NCBI RefSeq assembly: GCF_009377235.1
Contig: NZ_VMNX01000023.1
Coordinates: 1-61,076, forward strand
Origin: Streptomyces acidicola
GTDB lineage: Bacteria > Actinomycetota > Actinomycetes > Streptomycetales > Streptomycetaceae
Direction: 5' to 3'
DNA length: 61,076 nucleotides
Every line of letters starts with the position of its first letter. The stretch's first letter is position 1. Shown here in pieces: positions 10,937 to 19,601 of the stretch. Both the position numbers and the translations under genes were made by a program. The notes beneath the pieces were generated by a model that worked only from the letters and a program-made list of their open reading frames with translations, searched no databases and was not told where the DNA came from.

Positions 10937-12195
10937 CCGGCGTGAGTCCCGCGTCCCCCGCCACCGGACCGGTCCACGAGGCCCTCGCCGGGCTGCCGCT
11001 CGTGGACCACCACTGCCACGGCGTGGTCACCGCCGATCCGGACGCGGAGAGGTTCGAGTCGCTGATCACCGAGGGCGCCGCGTGGCCGGACAGCGGAATC
11101 TCGCCCTTCGACACCCCTGTCGGTGTGGCGATCCGCCGGCACTGCGCTCCGGTACTGGACCTGCCACGGCACGCGCCCGCCGCGGAGTACCTGGCACGGC
11201 GGGTCGAGCTGGGCTGGCACGAGGTGAACCGGAGGTTCGTCACGGCCGCCGGAACCGGCGTGTTCTGCGTCGACACCGGGTACGCCCCGGACCGCATCAC
11301 GACACCCACGGAACTCGCGGCGGCGGCCGGTGACGCCGTCGCGTACGAGGTCGTACGGCTGGAGAGCGTCGCCGAGGGCCTGGCGGCGGAGGGTGTGGAG
11401 CCCGGCGAGTACGCCACCGCGTTCCGCGCGGCCGTACGGGACACCGTCGAGCGGCGGGGCGCGGTGGCGGTGAAGTCGGTGGCCGCGTACCGCACGGGGT
11501 TCGACCTGGACCCGAACCGCCCGTCGGACGCGGACGTCACGGCGGCGGCCGCACGGTGGCTGGGCCCTGGGGGAACAGACGGCAGGCGCACAGATGGCTC
11601 GGGAACGGGCGGCAGGGGAACGGACGGCAGAGGAACAGGCGGCAGGGCGCCCGAGCGGCGCCCCCGGCTGGACGACCCGGTGCTCGTGCGCCACCTGCTG
11701 TGGACCGCCGCCGACCTGGGGCTGCCCCTCCAACTCCACGTCGGTTTCGGGGACAGCGACATCCGGATGCACCAGGTGGACCCCACCCGTCTGACCGACT
11801 GGCTGCATCGGACCTCCGGCACCGTCCCGGTGCTGCTGCTGCACTGCTGGCCCTATCAGCGGCAGGCCGCCTACCTGGCGGCGGTCTTCGAGCAGGTGTA
11901 CCTCGATGTCGGGCTCACCCTGCACCACGTCGGCCCGGCCCGCGCGCGGGCGGTGCTGGAGGAGGCGCTGGAGATCACCCCGTTCCGCAAGCTGCTGCAC
12001 AGCTCGGACGCCTACGGGGCCGCGGAGTTCTTCCACCTCGGTGCGCTGGCCTTCCGGCGGGGGCTGGCCGACCTGCTTCAGTCCCGGGTGGACTCCGACG
12101 AACTGAGCCTGCCCGACGCGCTCCGGATCGCTACGTGGACGGGCCGCGACAACGCGTACCGCGTCTACGGGCTCCCCCGGGACGGCCTCGCCTAG
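10924..12195 (+). CDS. Amidohydrolase family protein (FluG N-terminal type)
   Basis: Predicted metal-dependent hydrolase of the amidohydrolase superfamily, 423 residues. It has the first-strand metal motif LVDHHCHG (about 24-31), LQLHVGFGDSDI, LLLHCWPYQR, and FRKLLHSSDAYG with the late Asp, in the order expected for the FluG N-terminal domain. GTG at 10924 overlaps the upstream stop; GTG at 10942 is an alternative start with GGAAG 11 bases ahead. With the preceding ligase it may form and cleave gamma-glutamyl amides (inference from the FluG pairing). A surface loop carries five 15-base repeats (11572-11646), encoding GTDGR-like units, an insertion unlikely to be part of the active site. Confidence 0.85.
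   Translation: MEVLTGVSPASPATGPVHEALAGLPLVDHHCHGVVTADPDAERFESLITEGAAWPDSGISPFDTPVGVAIRRHCAPVLDLPRHAPAAEYLARRVELGWHEVNRRFVTAAGTGVFCVDTGYAPDRITTPTELAAAAGDAVAYEVVRLESVAEGLAAEGVEPGEYATAFRAAVRDTVERRGAVAVKSVAAYRTGFDLDPNRPSDADVTAAAARWLGPGGTDGRRTDGSGTGGRGTDGRGTGGRAPERRPRLDDPVLVRHLLWTAADLGLPLQLHVGFGDSDIRMHQVDPTRLTDWLHRTSGTVPVLLLHCWPYQRQAAYLAAVFEQVYLDVGLTLHHVGPARARAVLEEALEITPFRKLLHSSDAYGAAEFFHLGALAFRRGLADLLQSRVDSDELSLPDALRIATWTGRDNAYRVYGLPRDGLA
11572..11646. repeat. 15-bp in-frame tandem repeat inside the amidohydrolase
   Basis: Five consecutive 15-base units starting at 11572, 11587, 11602, 11617 and 11632, of GGAACRGRCGGCAGG type, encode GTDGR, RTDGS, GTGGR, GTDGR, GTGGR. Frame is kept, as expected of a polymorphic minisatellite. 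Confidence 0.85.
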
Positions 12196-12219
12196 GGCCC
12201 TTCTCCGCGTCGAGCGGGA

Positions 12220-12990
12220 TCAGTCCGTGCCGAGGCCGTCGATCAGGCGGTTGAGGAAGCGGCTGAACGTGGCGTCCGGGGTGAGGGGGCGGCCGGGTGC
12301 GGAGAGCACTTCGGCGAGTTCCGGGTGGTGGCCGTCGGCGGCGACAGCGGCCAGGTAGCGGGCTTCGGCCGCCGAGCGGTCGGGGGACCGTGCGACGGAG
12401 GCCTGCGTGATCTCGTGGGCGACGTGTCCGGCCACGAACGCGGTGAGCTGGGCGAACGCCTCCAGTCTCGCGGTGCCGTCGAGACCGGTGGGGCGCAGCG
12501 CGGCCAGTGCGCGTTCCAGGAAGGCAAGGGTGTTGGGGCCGGGGACGCGGCGGGTGGACAGGGCGGCGGGCAGCCACGGGTGTCGCAGCATGAGGTCACG
12601 CTGGACCTGGGCGATGGCCCTCAGGTCGGCGCGCCAGTCGCCGGTGTGGGCGGGCGTCGTCGGGAGTTCGCCGCTGACGTGGTCGACCATCAGCTCCAGC
12701 AGCGTCTCCTTGTCGGGGGCGTAGCTGTAGAGCGACATGACGCCGGCTCCGACCCGTTCGGCGACCCGTCGCATGGTGACCGCTTCGAGCCCCTCCGAGT
12801 CCGCCAGGACGACGGCCGTCGCTGTGATCGCCTCACGACTGAAGGCGGGCCTGCGGCCCCTGCGCGACTGGGCCGGGCCGAGCCAGAGCTGTTGGGGGTC
12901 GACGCCCGTGGCGCCGGTCCCGCCGTCACGGGTCACGGTCCTCGCGTCCTCTCCTCGCCACTGCGCCCCTTGTCGACGCCATCCAAGCAT
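12220..12990 (-). CDS. TetR-family repressor
   Basis: Transcriptional repressor with an N-terminal helix-turn-helix (about 50-95: FSREAITATAVVLADSEGLE, then RRVAERVGAGVMSLYSYAPDKETL) and a C-terminal ligand domain of the tetracycline-repressor-like class. The ATG at 12990 gives 256 residues and lies three bases from the operator, so that form would be leaderless; GTG at 12936 behind GAGGACC gives 238 residues and keeps the whole HTH. It diverges from the CocE/NonD hydrolase gene and the operator lies between them, so it most likely represses both itself and the hydrolase. The inducer is unknown. Confidence 0.9.
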   Translation of the reverse strand: MLGWRRQGAQWRGEDARTVTRDGGTGATGVDPQQLWLGPAQSRRGRRPAFSREAITATAVVLADSEGLEAVTMRRVAERVGAGVMSLYSYAPDKETLLELMVDHVSGELPTTPAHTGDWRADLRAIAQVQRDLMLRHPWLPAALSTRRVPGPNTLAFLERALAALRPTGLDGTARLEAFAQLTAFVAGHVAHEITQASVARSPDRSAAEARYLAAVAADGHHPELAEVLSAPGRPLTPDATFSRFLNRLIDGLGTD

Positions 12991-12993
12991 GCT

Positions 12994-13020
12994 CTATTCT
13001 CGTACAACGTACGAGAATAG
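12994..13020. promoter_or_regulatory. Palindromic operator between TetR and CocE-like genes
   Basis: A perfect inverted repeat with 12-base arms, CTATTCTCGTAC and GTACGAGAATAG, around a three-base AAC centre. It abuts the TetR start and ends 11 bases before the hydrolase start, overlapping its AGGAGG ribosome site, so it could block both genes at once. Confidence 0.85.
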
Positions 13021-13030
13021 AGGAGGGGCC

Positions 13031-14716
13031 ATGACATCACGCGCCCATGACGCCGCTGACGCCGTGTCCAGGAGGGCCTGGACACCGCCCGCCGGTAAAC
13101 CGCCGCTGTCCTCACGGCTGTTGCGGGCGACCTGGCGCGGTCTCCCGGTCAAGCGGTACGAAGTCGGCTGGGAGCCGGAGTTGACGGTCCCGGGCGCCGA
13201 CGGCAGCCCGCTGGTCACGGACCACTACTTCCCGCGCGCCGAGGGCGACTTCCCCACTCTCCTGGTGCGTTCGCCCTACGGCAGGGGCCTGCCGTGGTCC
13301 CCGATGTACGGCGTGCTCTTCGCCGAGCAGGGCTTCCACGTGGTCCTGCAGAGCTGCCGCGGCACCGGCGGCTCGGGCGGTACGTTCGACCTGTGGCGCA
13401 ACGAGGCCGCCGACGGCCGGGCCACGGTCTCCTGGCTGCGCTCCCAGCCCTGGTTCACCGGCACCCTGGGCACGATCGGCCCCAGCTATCTGGGGTACGT
13501 GCAGTGGGCGCTGGCCCTGGACCCGCCACCGGAGCTGAAGGCGATGGTCGTGCAGGTGGGTCTGCACGATCCCTACGCCCTGTTCCACACGAACGGTGTG
13601 CTCCAGCTGGAGAACGCCCTCGCTGTCGCCGCGGGTATGACGTACCAGCACCGGGGTTTCGTACCGTTCGTGAGAGCGACGCTGCGTCTGAGGCGCCGGC
13701 TGCGCGAGATCACCACCGCACGGCCGCTGCGCGGGGCGCACGCATCAGCCCTCGGCGGTGAAGTGCCCTGGCTGGACGATGTGATGGCGCATGCGGACGC
13801 CGAACACCCCTACTGGCACGGCGCGTCGCTGGGGGCAGCGGCAGAGGGGCTGAGCGTGCCCACCGGTCTGATCACGGGGTGGAGCGACGCGCTGGTCGAC
13901 CAGACCTTCGAGCAGTACGGCCGGCTGCGCAAGGCCGGATGCGAGACCGCCCTGCTCGTCGGCCCCTGGACCCACACCTCCGCCCTGCAACAGGGCTGGC
14001 CCGACGTGTTCGCCGAGAGCCTCGCCTGGCTGCGTGCGCACCTGTGCGGCGACCGCTCAGGTCTGCGCCCCACCCCCGTGCGCGTACACGTCGGCGGCGA
14101 CGACACCTGGAGGGATCTCGACGACTGGCCGCAGTCCCCGGGTGCCACCACGGCATGGTTCCCGGTTCCGGAGGGACACCTCATCCGGCAGGCCCCCACG
14201 GACCACGGTCCCGTGGCCTCCTTCCGCTACGATCCGGCCGACCCCACCCCGTCCCTCGGCGGCCCCCTGCTCTCCCCCGCCGCCGGACCCCGCGACAACG
14301 GCACCCTGGAGGCCCGGGCGGACGTCCTGACGTTCACCGGCCCTCCGCTGACGGAGCCCGTCGACGTCATCGGCCCGGTCTCCGCGCGGCTGAGCATCTC
14401 CACCGACACCGGACACGCCGACGTCTTCACCCGCCTCTGCGACGTGGACGCACAGGGCCGTTCCGTCAATGTCTGTGACGGGGTGGCCCCGGTGCGGACG
14501 ACCGGCCAGGCCCCCTCCGAGGTCACCGTGCCGATGAGCGCCACCGCCCACCGGTTCGCCGCCGGTCACCGCATCCGCTGGCAGATCAGCGGAGGCGCCC
14601 ATCCGCGCTACGCGCGCAACCCCGGCACCGGGGAGTCGCGGGTGGACGCCGTCGACTTCACACCGGTACACATCACGGTGCACGGGGACTCGGCCTTGAC
14701 ACTGCCGCACGCGTGA
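13031..14716 (+). CDS. CocE/NonD family alpha/beta hydrolase
   Basis: Predicted serine esterase or acylpeptidase of the X-Pro dipeptidyl-peptidase/CocE class, 561 residues from the ATG behind AGGAGGGG. The alpha/beta domain has the nucleophile elbow GPSYLGYVQW (Ser about residue 155), the acid in TGWSDALVDQ (about 284), and the His in GPWTH (about 313). A C-terminal jelly-roll domain (about 390-560) is typical of this class. No signal peptide, so cytosolic. Substrates of the family are esters and amides; here the dedicated TetR suggests an inducible hydrolysis of a small ester or peptide (inference). Confidence 0.92.
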   Translation: MTSRAHDAADAVSRRAWTPPAGKPPLSSRLLRATWRGLPVKRYEVGWEPELTVPGADGSPLVTDHYFPRAEGDFPTLLVRSPYGRGLPWSPMYGVLFAEQGFHVVLQSCRGTGGSGGTFDLWRNEAADGRATVSWLRSQPWFTGTLGTIGPSYLGYVQWALALDPPPELKAMVVQVGLHDPYALFHTNGVLQLENALAVAAGMTYQHRGFVPFVRATLRLRRRLREITTARPLRGAHASALGGEVPWLDDVMAHADAEHPYWHGASLGAAAEGLSVPTGLITGWSDALVDQTFEQYGRLRKAGCETALLVGPWTHTSALQQGWPDVFAESLAWLRAHLCGDRSGLRPTPVRVHVGGDDTWRDLDDWPQSPGATTAWFPVPEGHLIRQAPTDHGPVASFRYDPADPTPSLGGPLLSPAAGPRDNGTLEARADVLTFTGPPLTEPVDVIGPVSARLSISTDTGHADVFTRLCDVDAQGRSVNVCDGVAPVRTTGQAPSEVTVPMSATAHRFAAGHRIRWQISGGAHPRYARNPGTGESRVDAVDFTPVHITVHGDSALTLPHA

Positions 14717-14805
14717 GGGCCCGGTCGGGGCCTGCGTAGTCGTGACGGGGGGCGGTGGGGAGACCGCGTGCCGGTACTCACCCGCCGCCTCACACGGGCC
14801 CTCGC

Positions 14806-15717
14806 CTACTCCGGCGGAGTCGGGGTGTCGTGGGTGCGGTACATCGCCTGGACGTCCAGCTCCAGTTGGACCGTCGGGCCGACCACCGCGATGCCGCGCG
14901 CCAGCATCGTGCGCCAGTTGAGGGTGTAGTCCTCGCGGTGCAGCTCCGCCTTGGCCAGGGCCGCGCAGCGCAACTCCTCGCCGTAGCCGCCGTTGACCAT
15001 GCCCAGGTACGACGTGTCCAGCGCGACGGACCGGCTCACGCCGTGCATGGTCAGGGTGCCGTGCAGTGTCCACTTGCTGCCCCCGCGGTAGGCGAAGCGG
15101 GTGCTGTTGAACTCGATGTACGGGTAGCGTTCGACATCGAGGAAGTCGGCGGAGCGCAGGTGCGTGTCCCGGGTGTTGTTGCCCGTGGTGATGGACGACG
15201 CGTCGATGCGCACATGGACGCGGGACTCGGACACATCCTGCATGACCTGTATGCCGCCGTCGAAGCGTTCGAAACGGCCGTGCACATGCGCCATGCCGAC
15301 GTGCTTGGCGATGAAGCGGATCGCCGTGTGCGGCGGGTCGAAGAGCCAGGTGCCGGGGACCGGGAGTTCGAGCTGCCGGGCCGTCTGGAGCCACACCCGC
15401 ACCGGCGTCAGACTGCTGTCCGCGACGACCTCGACGGTCTCGCGGTGCGGCTCCAGGCCCTCCGCCACGATCAGCAGGCTGTAGCTGCCCGGCGGCAGGA
15501 CCGCCGTGAAGAAGCCGTACGGGTCGGTGGCGCCGCGTGCCGCGACCCGGTGGCTGCGCAGTTCCGTCACCGTCACGTCGGCGGCGCCCATGGGCTGGTT
15601 CACGGGGTCGAGGACCTCGCGGACAATGGCACCCGCGCCGGCCGGGACCGGAAGCGTGCGGCCTGCGGCGCCTGCGGAGGCACCCATGAGTCGCCGCCGG
15701 AGCAGTCCGAGGGCCAT
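14806..15717 (-). CDS. YceI-like protein with N-terminal Ig-like (carboxypeptidase-regulatory) domain
   Basis: Two modules. Residues about 25-105 resemble the carboxypeptidase-regulatory/SpaA-like beta sandwich (ATDPYGFFTAVLPPGSYSLLIVAEG). Residues about 115-300 are a YceI lipocalin-like domain (PGTWLFDPPHTAIRFIAKH, RIDASSITTGNNTRD, SADFLDVERYP, GTLTMHGVSRSV), a family that binds isoprenoid or amide lipids. No obvious signal peptide. ATG at 15717 is preferred because AAAGG lies eight bases upstream; a GTG at 15726 is too close to it. It is monocistronic and converges with the hydrolase gene. The two-module layout is less common than YceI alone. Confidence 0.88.
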   Translation of the reverse strand: MALGLLRRRLMGASAGAAGRTLPVPAGAGAIVREVLDPVNQPMGAADVTVTELRSHRVAARGATDPYGFFTAVLPPGSYSLLIVAEGLEPHRETVEVVADSSLTPVRVWLQTARQLELPVPGTWLFDPPHTAIRFIAKHVGMAHVHGRFERFDGGIQVMQDVSESRVHVRIDASSITTGNNTRDTHLRSADFLDVERYPYIEFNSTRFAYRGGSKWTLHGTLTMHGVSRSVALDTSYLGMVNGGYGEELRCAALAKAELHREDYTLNWRTMLARGIAVVGPTVQLELDVQAMYRTHDTPTPPE

Positions 15718-15866
15718 GGAGTTCACCTTTCAGTTTTCATCTTTCAGGTCTCGCCAGGATGTCGGCGGGACCTCGGAGGAAGGTTCAGACTAGGTGGTCG
15801 GAGCGTCGGTGAGACGTCCCGGACCCAGGAGGAGTGGGCTCGGGCGGCCGGCCGCGGAAGCGGCGG

Positions 15867-16931
15867 TCACGACGGCTCCGGCGCCCGCCCCTCGTACGCC
15901 GCTCTCAGCAGGTCCAGTGCGCCGTCCACGGTGACCTTGCGGGGATTCGGGTAGGTCTGGCCCGCGGCCTGCCCTGCCGCCACCGCCAAGTCGGGCTCGG
16001 TCAGGCCGAGTTCGGCGAGGGAGCGGGGTGCGCCGAACCGGATGGAGAGGTTCCGCAGGGCGAGCGCGGGGTCCTCGGTGCCCAGGGCACGGGCCAGGGC
16101 GGCCATGGCCTCGGGGGCGGCGGACGCGTTGTGGGCCAGGACGTACGGCAGGACCACGGTGTGCGTCTCGGCGTGCGGCAGACCGAACGTACCGCCGAGG
16201 ACATGGCACAGCTTGTGGTGCAGGCCCATGGTGGTGGCGCCCAGCGTTGCACCGCACAGCCAGGCCCCGTACAGGGCTCGCCCGCGCACCTGAAGGTCCC
16301 CGGGGTCGGCCGCCAGCCCGGGAAGGGCATGGGTCATCGCCCGTGCGCCCTCCTCTGCCATGAGCGCCACCAGCGGCGAGGCGTCCGGCGCGTACAGCGC
16401 CTCGGCGGCGTGCGCCACCGCGTTGATGCCGCTCGTGACGGACAGACCCACCGGCAGCGACAGGGTGAGCTCGGTGTCGTACACCACGCTGCGCGGCAGC
16501 ACGGCCGGATCACGGCCCGTCCGCTTGACGCCCTGTTCGGTCAGGCCCCAGACCGGTGTCATCTCGGAGCCGGAGTACGTCGACGGCACGGCGATCAGGG
16601 GCAGTCCGGTGCGCAGTGCGATGGCCTTGCCGAGGCCGATCGCGGAGCCGCCGCCGACCGCCACGCAACCGTCGGCGCCCGCGGCACGCGCCACCTCGAC
16701 GGCCCGGTCGGCCACCTCCACGGGCACATGCATACGGGCCTGAGCGTGCAGCCCGGCGCAGGTGTCACCGAGGGAGTCCACCACCGCCCGTGCGGTGGCC
16801 GCGCCCCGGGGACCGCACACGACCAGCACCCGCCGCAGCCCGAGCCGGCCCGCCTCGTCCGGCACCGCGGTCACCGAGGCTCCGGGCCGGAAGACGACCC
16901 GCATCGGCCGGGCCTCGTGGACGAACTCCAT
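15867..16931 (-). CDS. Maleylacetate reductase
   Basis: Reduces maleylacetate to 3-oxoadipate with NAD(P)H, the step after hydroxyquinol ring cleavage. The 354-residue protein has the iron-containing alcohol dehydrogenase fold: nucleotide-binding GGGSAIGLGKAIALRTG (about 92), PSTYSGSEMTPVWG (about 117), and the His-rich LHHKLCHVLGGTFGLPHAETH (about 235). The ATG overlaps the stop of the upstream dioxygenase gene by one base, so the two are translationally coupled. Together with the dioxygenase and monooxygenase it completes the lower hydroxyquinol pathway into the beta-ketoadipate route. Confidence 0.93.
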   Translation of the reverse strand: MEFVHEARPMRVVFRPGASVTAVPDEAGRLGLRRVLVVCGPRGAATARAVVDSLGDTCAGLHAQARMHVPVEVADRAVEVARAAGADGCVAVGGGSAIGLGKAIALRTGLPLIAVPSTYSGSEMTPVWGLTEQGVKRTGRDPAVLPRSVVYDTELTLSLPVGLSVTSGINAVAHAAEALYAPDASPLVALMAEEGARAMTHALPGLAADPGDLQVRGRALYGAWLCGATLGATTMGLHHKLCHVLGGTFGLPHAETHTVVLPYVLAHNASAAPEAMAALARALGTEDPALALRNLSIRFGAPRSLAELGLTEPDLAVAAGQAAGQTYPNPRKVTVDGALDLLRAAYEGRAPEPS

Positions 16932-17803
16932 CACGACCGCTCCGGGTTCAGGACGAGATCGAAGCGTGCCTGCCGGAACGGGTTCGGAACGCCGAACTCC
17001 CGTGCCAGGGACGGGTCGTCGGTCTCGTCGAAGTCCTGGACGAGGCTCTTCTTGACCGCGAACACCGCGTCCGAGTCGAGGTGGTCGCTGCCCGCCACGA
17101 AGATGTGCGTGGTGACCGGCGCATGCCCCTCGGCCGAGACGATGAAGTGGATGTGAGCGGGACGGTAGGGGTGCCGTCCGGTCGCGCGAAGCAGGTCGCC
17201 CACGGGCCCGTCGGTGGGGATCGGGTACGGGCTCGGCACGCAGGTACGGAACCAGAAGCGGCCCTCGGCGTCCGCCGTGAACAGCCCCCGCCCGTTGCCC
17301 GGCGGCTGGACGCCGGGCTGCTGCACGTCGTAGTAGCCCTCGGCGCTCGCCTGCCAGACGTCGAGGACGGCGCCCGGCACTGGGGTGCCGTCCGCGGACC
17401 GTACCCGGCCGCTGACCACGCACGGCTCGCCGCTGCCGACCAGGTCGATGTCGGCGCCGAGCTCCCGGACCGGCGACTCGGTCAGGTGGAACGGGCCGAG
17501 AACCGTCGACTCCGTCGCCCCTGTCCCCGCGCGGTCGGCGTTCAGCGTCTCGACGAGCATCGAGACACCCAGCACGTCCGACAGGAGAATGAACTCCTGC
17601 CGGGTGTCCGTGCAGGTCTGCCCGGTCGCCGTCAGGAAGGCGATGGCGCTCTCCCACTCCGCCATGGTGGGCTCGGTCTCGCGGACGAAGTCGTGGAGAT
17701 GGCGGACGAGGGCGCCGAGCACCTCGCGCAGCCGGGGGTCGGCCGTGCCCTCCAGGCTGTCGACGACCGCCCCGGTGATGTCGCTGGTGAATGCGGTGCT
17801 CAT
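16931..17803 (-). CDS. Hydroxyquinol 1,2-dioxygenase (intradiol)
   Basis: Non-haem Fe(III) enzyme that cleaves hydroxyquinol (1,2,4-trihydroxybenzene) to maleylacetate. It has 290 residues from ATG at 17803 behind GGGGAG. An N-terminal helical dimer domain (about 1-100) is followed by the beta sandwich, with STVLGPFHL, DVWQASAEGYYDVQQPG (Tyr ligand, about 167), and YRPAHIHF (Tyr and two His ligands, about 205). Choice of hydroxyquinol rather than catechol rests on the coupled maleylacetate reductase and the TfdB-like hydroxylase upstream. Gene order matches known resorcinol catabolic clusters in actinobacteria. Confidence 0.92.
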   Translation of the reverse strand: MSTAFTSDITGAVVDSLEGTADPRLREVLGALVRHLHDFVRETEPTMAEWESAIAFLTATGQTCTDTRQEFILLSDVLGVSMLVETLNADRAGTGATESTVLGPFHLTESPVRELGADIDLVGSGEPCVVSGRVRSADGTPVPGAVLDVWQASAEGYYDVQQPGVQPPGNGRGLFTADAEGRFWFRTCVPSPYPIPTDGPVGDLLRATGRHPYRPAHIHFIVSAEGHAPVTTHIFVAGSDHLDSDAVFAVKKSLVQDFDETDDPSLAREFGVPNPFRQARFDLVLNPERS

Positions 17804-17843
17804 ACGGCTCCCCTGGTCCCGCGGCTCATCCCGCCCGTTCCCG

Positions 17844-19601
17844 TCAGGCATGTCCGAGGATCCGTCGCACCGCCCCCGTAAGCAACCGCTCCGCGTCCTC
17901 GGGGGACGCGGCCGCCGTCGCGTGCCGGAAGGCGACGTAGCCGTCCGGGCGTACGAGCAGGGCTCCCCCGTCGGACACCTCGCTGAGTCGCGCCCAGTCC
18001 CCGTACGGGTCCTCGTACTCCTGCCCGGGCCCGATGACGACGGTGGCGATCTCCGGATCCTGGGCGGCGGCCGCCCGCGCCCAGTCCCCGCCGCCGATGC
18101 CGGTGATCAGGGTGAAGCGGCCCTGTCCGACGGTGTCGAGCGTCGACAGGGTGCGCGTGCCCGAGGTGATCCAGGCGTGCGGGAGTTTGGCGCCGGGGCG
18201 GGAGGTGGGCTGGTGGTACAGCTCGGGGTCGCGGTCGAAGCCGGGGTCGGGGGTGCCGTCGGGAACGATCGCGGCGGACGCGTACCGCTGGTTGAGGTCG
18301 ACGCCGTGTGCGTTGAACTCGTACACCTTGAACGCTATGGCCTCGCGCAGCCTCGCCCGCTGCTTCTCCGCGGCCTGTGTGTCCTCCTTGCGGGCGGCGA
18401 TGTTGGCCCACAGCTGCTCGGGGGTCTGCGGGGAGAGCCCGTCGAGCGCCTCGAAGACGGGGGCCGTCTCGCCGATGGACTTGTTGGCGCGGGTGACGAT
18501 CTGCTTGCCGATCGGGGCTCGCTCGGCGGTGTAGGAGTCCAGCAGCTTCGGGGACGCCGTGCCGTCGAGGACGAGCCTGAGCTTCCAGGCCAGGTTGTAG
18601 GCGTCCTGGATGGAGGTGTTGGAGCCCAGGCCGTTGGACGGCGGGTGGCGGTGTGTGGCGTCCCCGGCGCAGAAGACGCGGCCGTTCGAGTACGTCTCCG
18701 CGTACATCTCATTGACGGTCCATGCCGAGGACGACTTGATGGTCACCGGGATCTCGTCGTCGCCGACGAGCCCCCGAACGACGGACTCGGCATACTCGGT
18801 GGTCAGGTCGGGGGCGCCCGCGGTGACGTCGTACCCCCACACGATCAGCCACTCGTTCCAGGGCCGGACGCAGCGCACCAGGCCCGCGCCGATGCCGCCG
18901 ACGGTGGCGCCCGGGGCGAGCACCCAGTAGAGGGTGGACGGCCGGTGGGCGGTGTACTTCGACAGGTCCGCGTCGAAGACGATGTTGATGCTGCCGGCCA
19001 CACCCATCTGGCCGCCCATCGGCAGCCCGGCGTCCTCGGCGACCTGCGAGCGGCCGCCGTCGGCGCCGATGAGGTACTTGGCGCGGATGGTGTACTCGTC
19101 GCCGCGCAGCCGGTCCTCGACGGTGACCGTCACACCGTCGGCGTCCTGGACGAACGACTTGTACACCGTGCTGAAGCGCAGCCGCGTGCCGCGGGCGACG
19201 GCCGCGTCCATGAGCACCGGCTCCATGAGGTGCTGGGGCATGTCGCACATGCGGGTGGGGCTGGCGAGCTCGTGCGCGCCCTGGACGAGCGGGTCGTTGC
19301 CCCAGGAGCGGACCCGGCCGAGTTCCTCGCCGGCGAGGCTGGTGCAGAAGGTCGTGTTGCCCATCAGGTGCTGCGGCGTGGCCTTCGCTACGACCTCCTG
19401 CTCGACGCCGAGGTCACGCAGCACTTCCATAGTGCGCTGGTTGGTGATGTGGGCCCGGGGCGTGTCGGCGAGGCTCGCGTAACGGGTGACGACGATGTTC
19501 GGTACGCCGTACGTGCTCAGGGCGAGCGCGGCGGAGGCACCCGCGGGGCCACTGCCGACGATCAGTACGTCGGTCACGACATCGGGCTCGACGGTGTGCA
19601 C
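17844..19601 (-). CDS. FAD-dependent aromatic hydroxylase (TfdB/PheA type; probably resorcinol or phenol hydroxylase)
   Basis: Flavoprotein monooxygenase that would add an ortho hydroxyl to a phenol, probably resorcinol to hydroxyquinol given its operon. It has 585 residues: GSGPAGASAALALSTYG (FAD dinucleotide motif), TPRAHITNQRTMEVLRDLG, DGGRS (DG motif), GRVFCAGDATHRHPPSNGLG (GD motif), and a C-terminal thioredoxin-like domain (about 430-580), all as in 2,4-dichlorophenol 6-monooxygenase. GTG at 19601 is preferred because TGGAG precedes it; ATG at 19649 has no ribosome site. It is first in a three-gene operon, 40 bases ahead of the dioxygenase, and diverges from an AcoR-like activator. Confidence 0.92.
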   Translation of the reverse strand: MHTVEPDVVTDVLIVGSGPAGASAALALSTYGVPNIVVTRYASLADTPRAHITNQRTMEVLRDLGVEQEVVAKATPQHLMGNTTFCTSLAGEELGRVRSWGNDPLVQGAHELASPTRMCDMPQHLMEPVLMDAAVARGTRLRFSTVYKSFVQDADGVTVTVEDRLRGDEYTIRAKYLIGADGGRSQVAEDAGLPMGGQMGVAGSINIVFDADLSKYTAHRPSTLYWVLAPGATVGGIGAGLVRCVRPWNEWLIVWGYDVTAGAPDLTTEYAESVVRGLVGDDEIPVTIKSSSAWTVNEMYAETYSNGRVFCAGDATHRHPPSNGLGSNTSIQDAYNLAWKLRLVLDGTASPKLLDSYTAERAPIGKQIVTRANKSIGETAPVFEALDGLSPQTPEQLWANIAARKEDTQAAEKQRARLREAIAFKVYEFNAHGVDLNQRYASAAIVPDGTPDPGFDRDPELYHQPTSRPGAKLPHAWITSGTRTLSTLDTVGQGRFTLITGIGGGDWARAAAAQDPEIATVVIGPGQEYEDPYGDWARLSEVSDGGALLVRPDGYVAFRHATAAASPEDAERLLTGAVRRILGHA

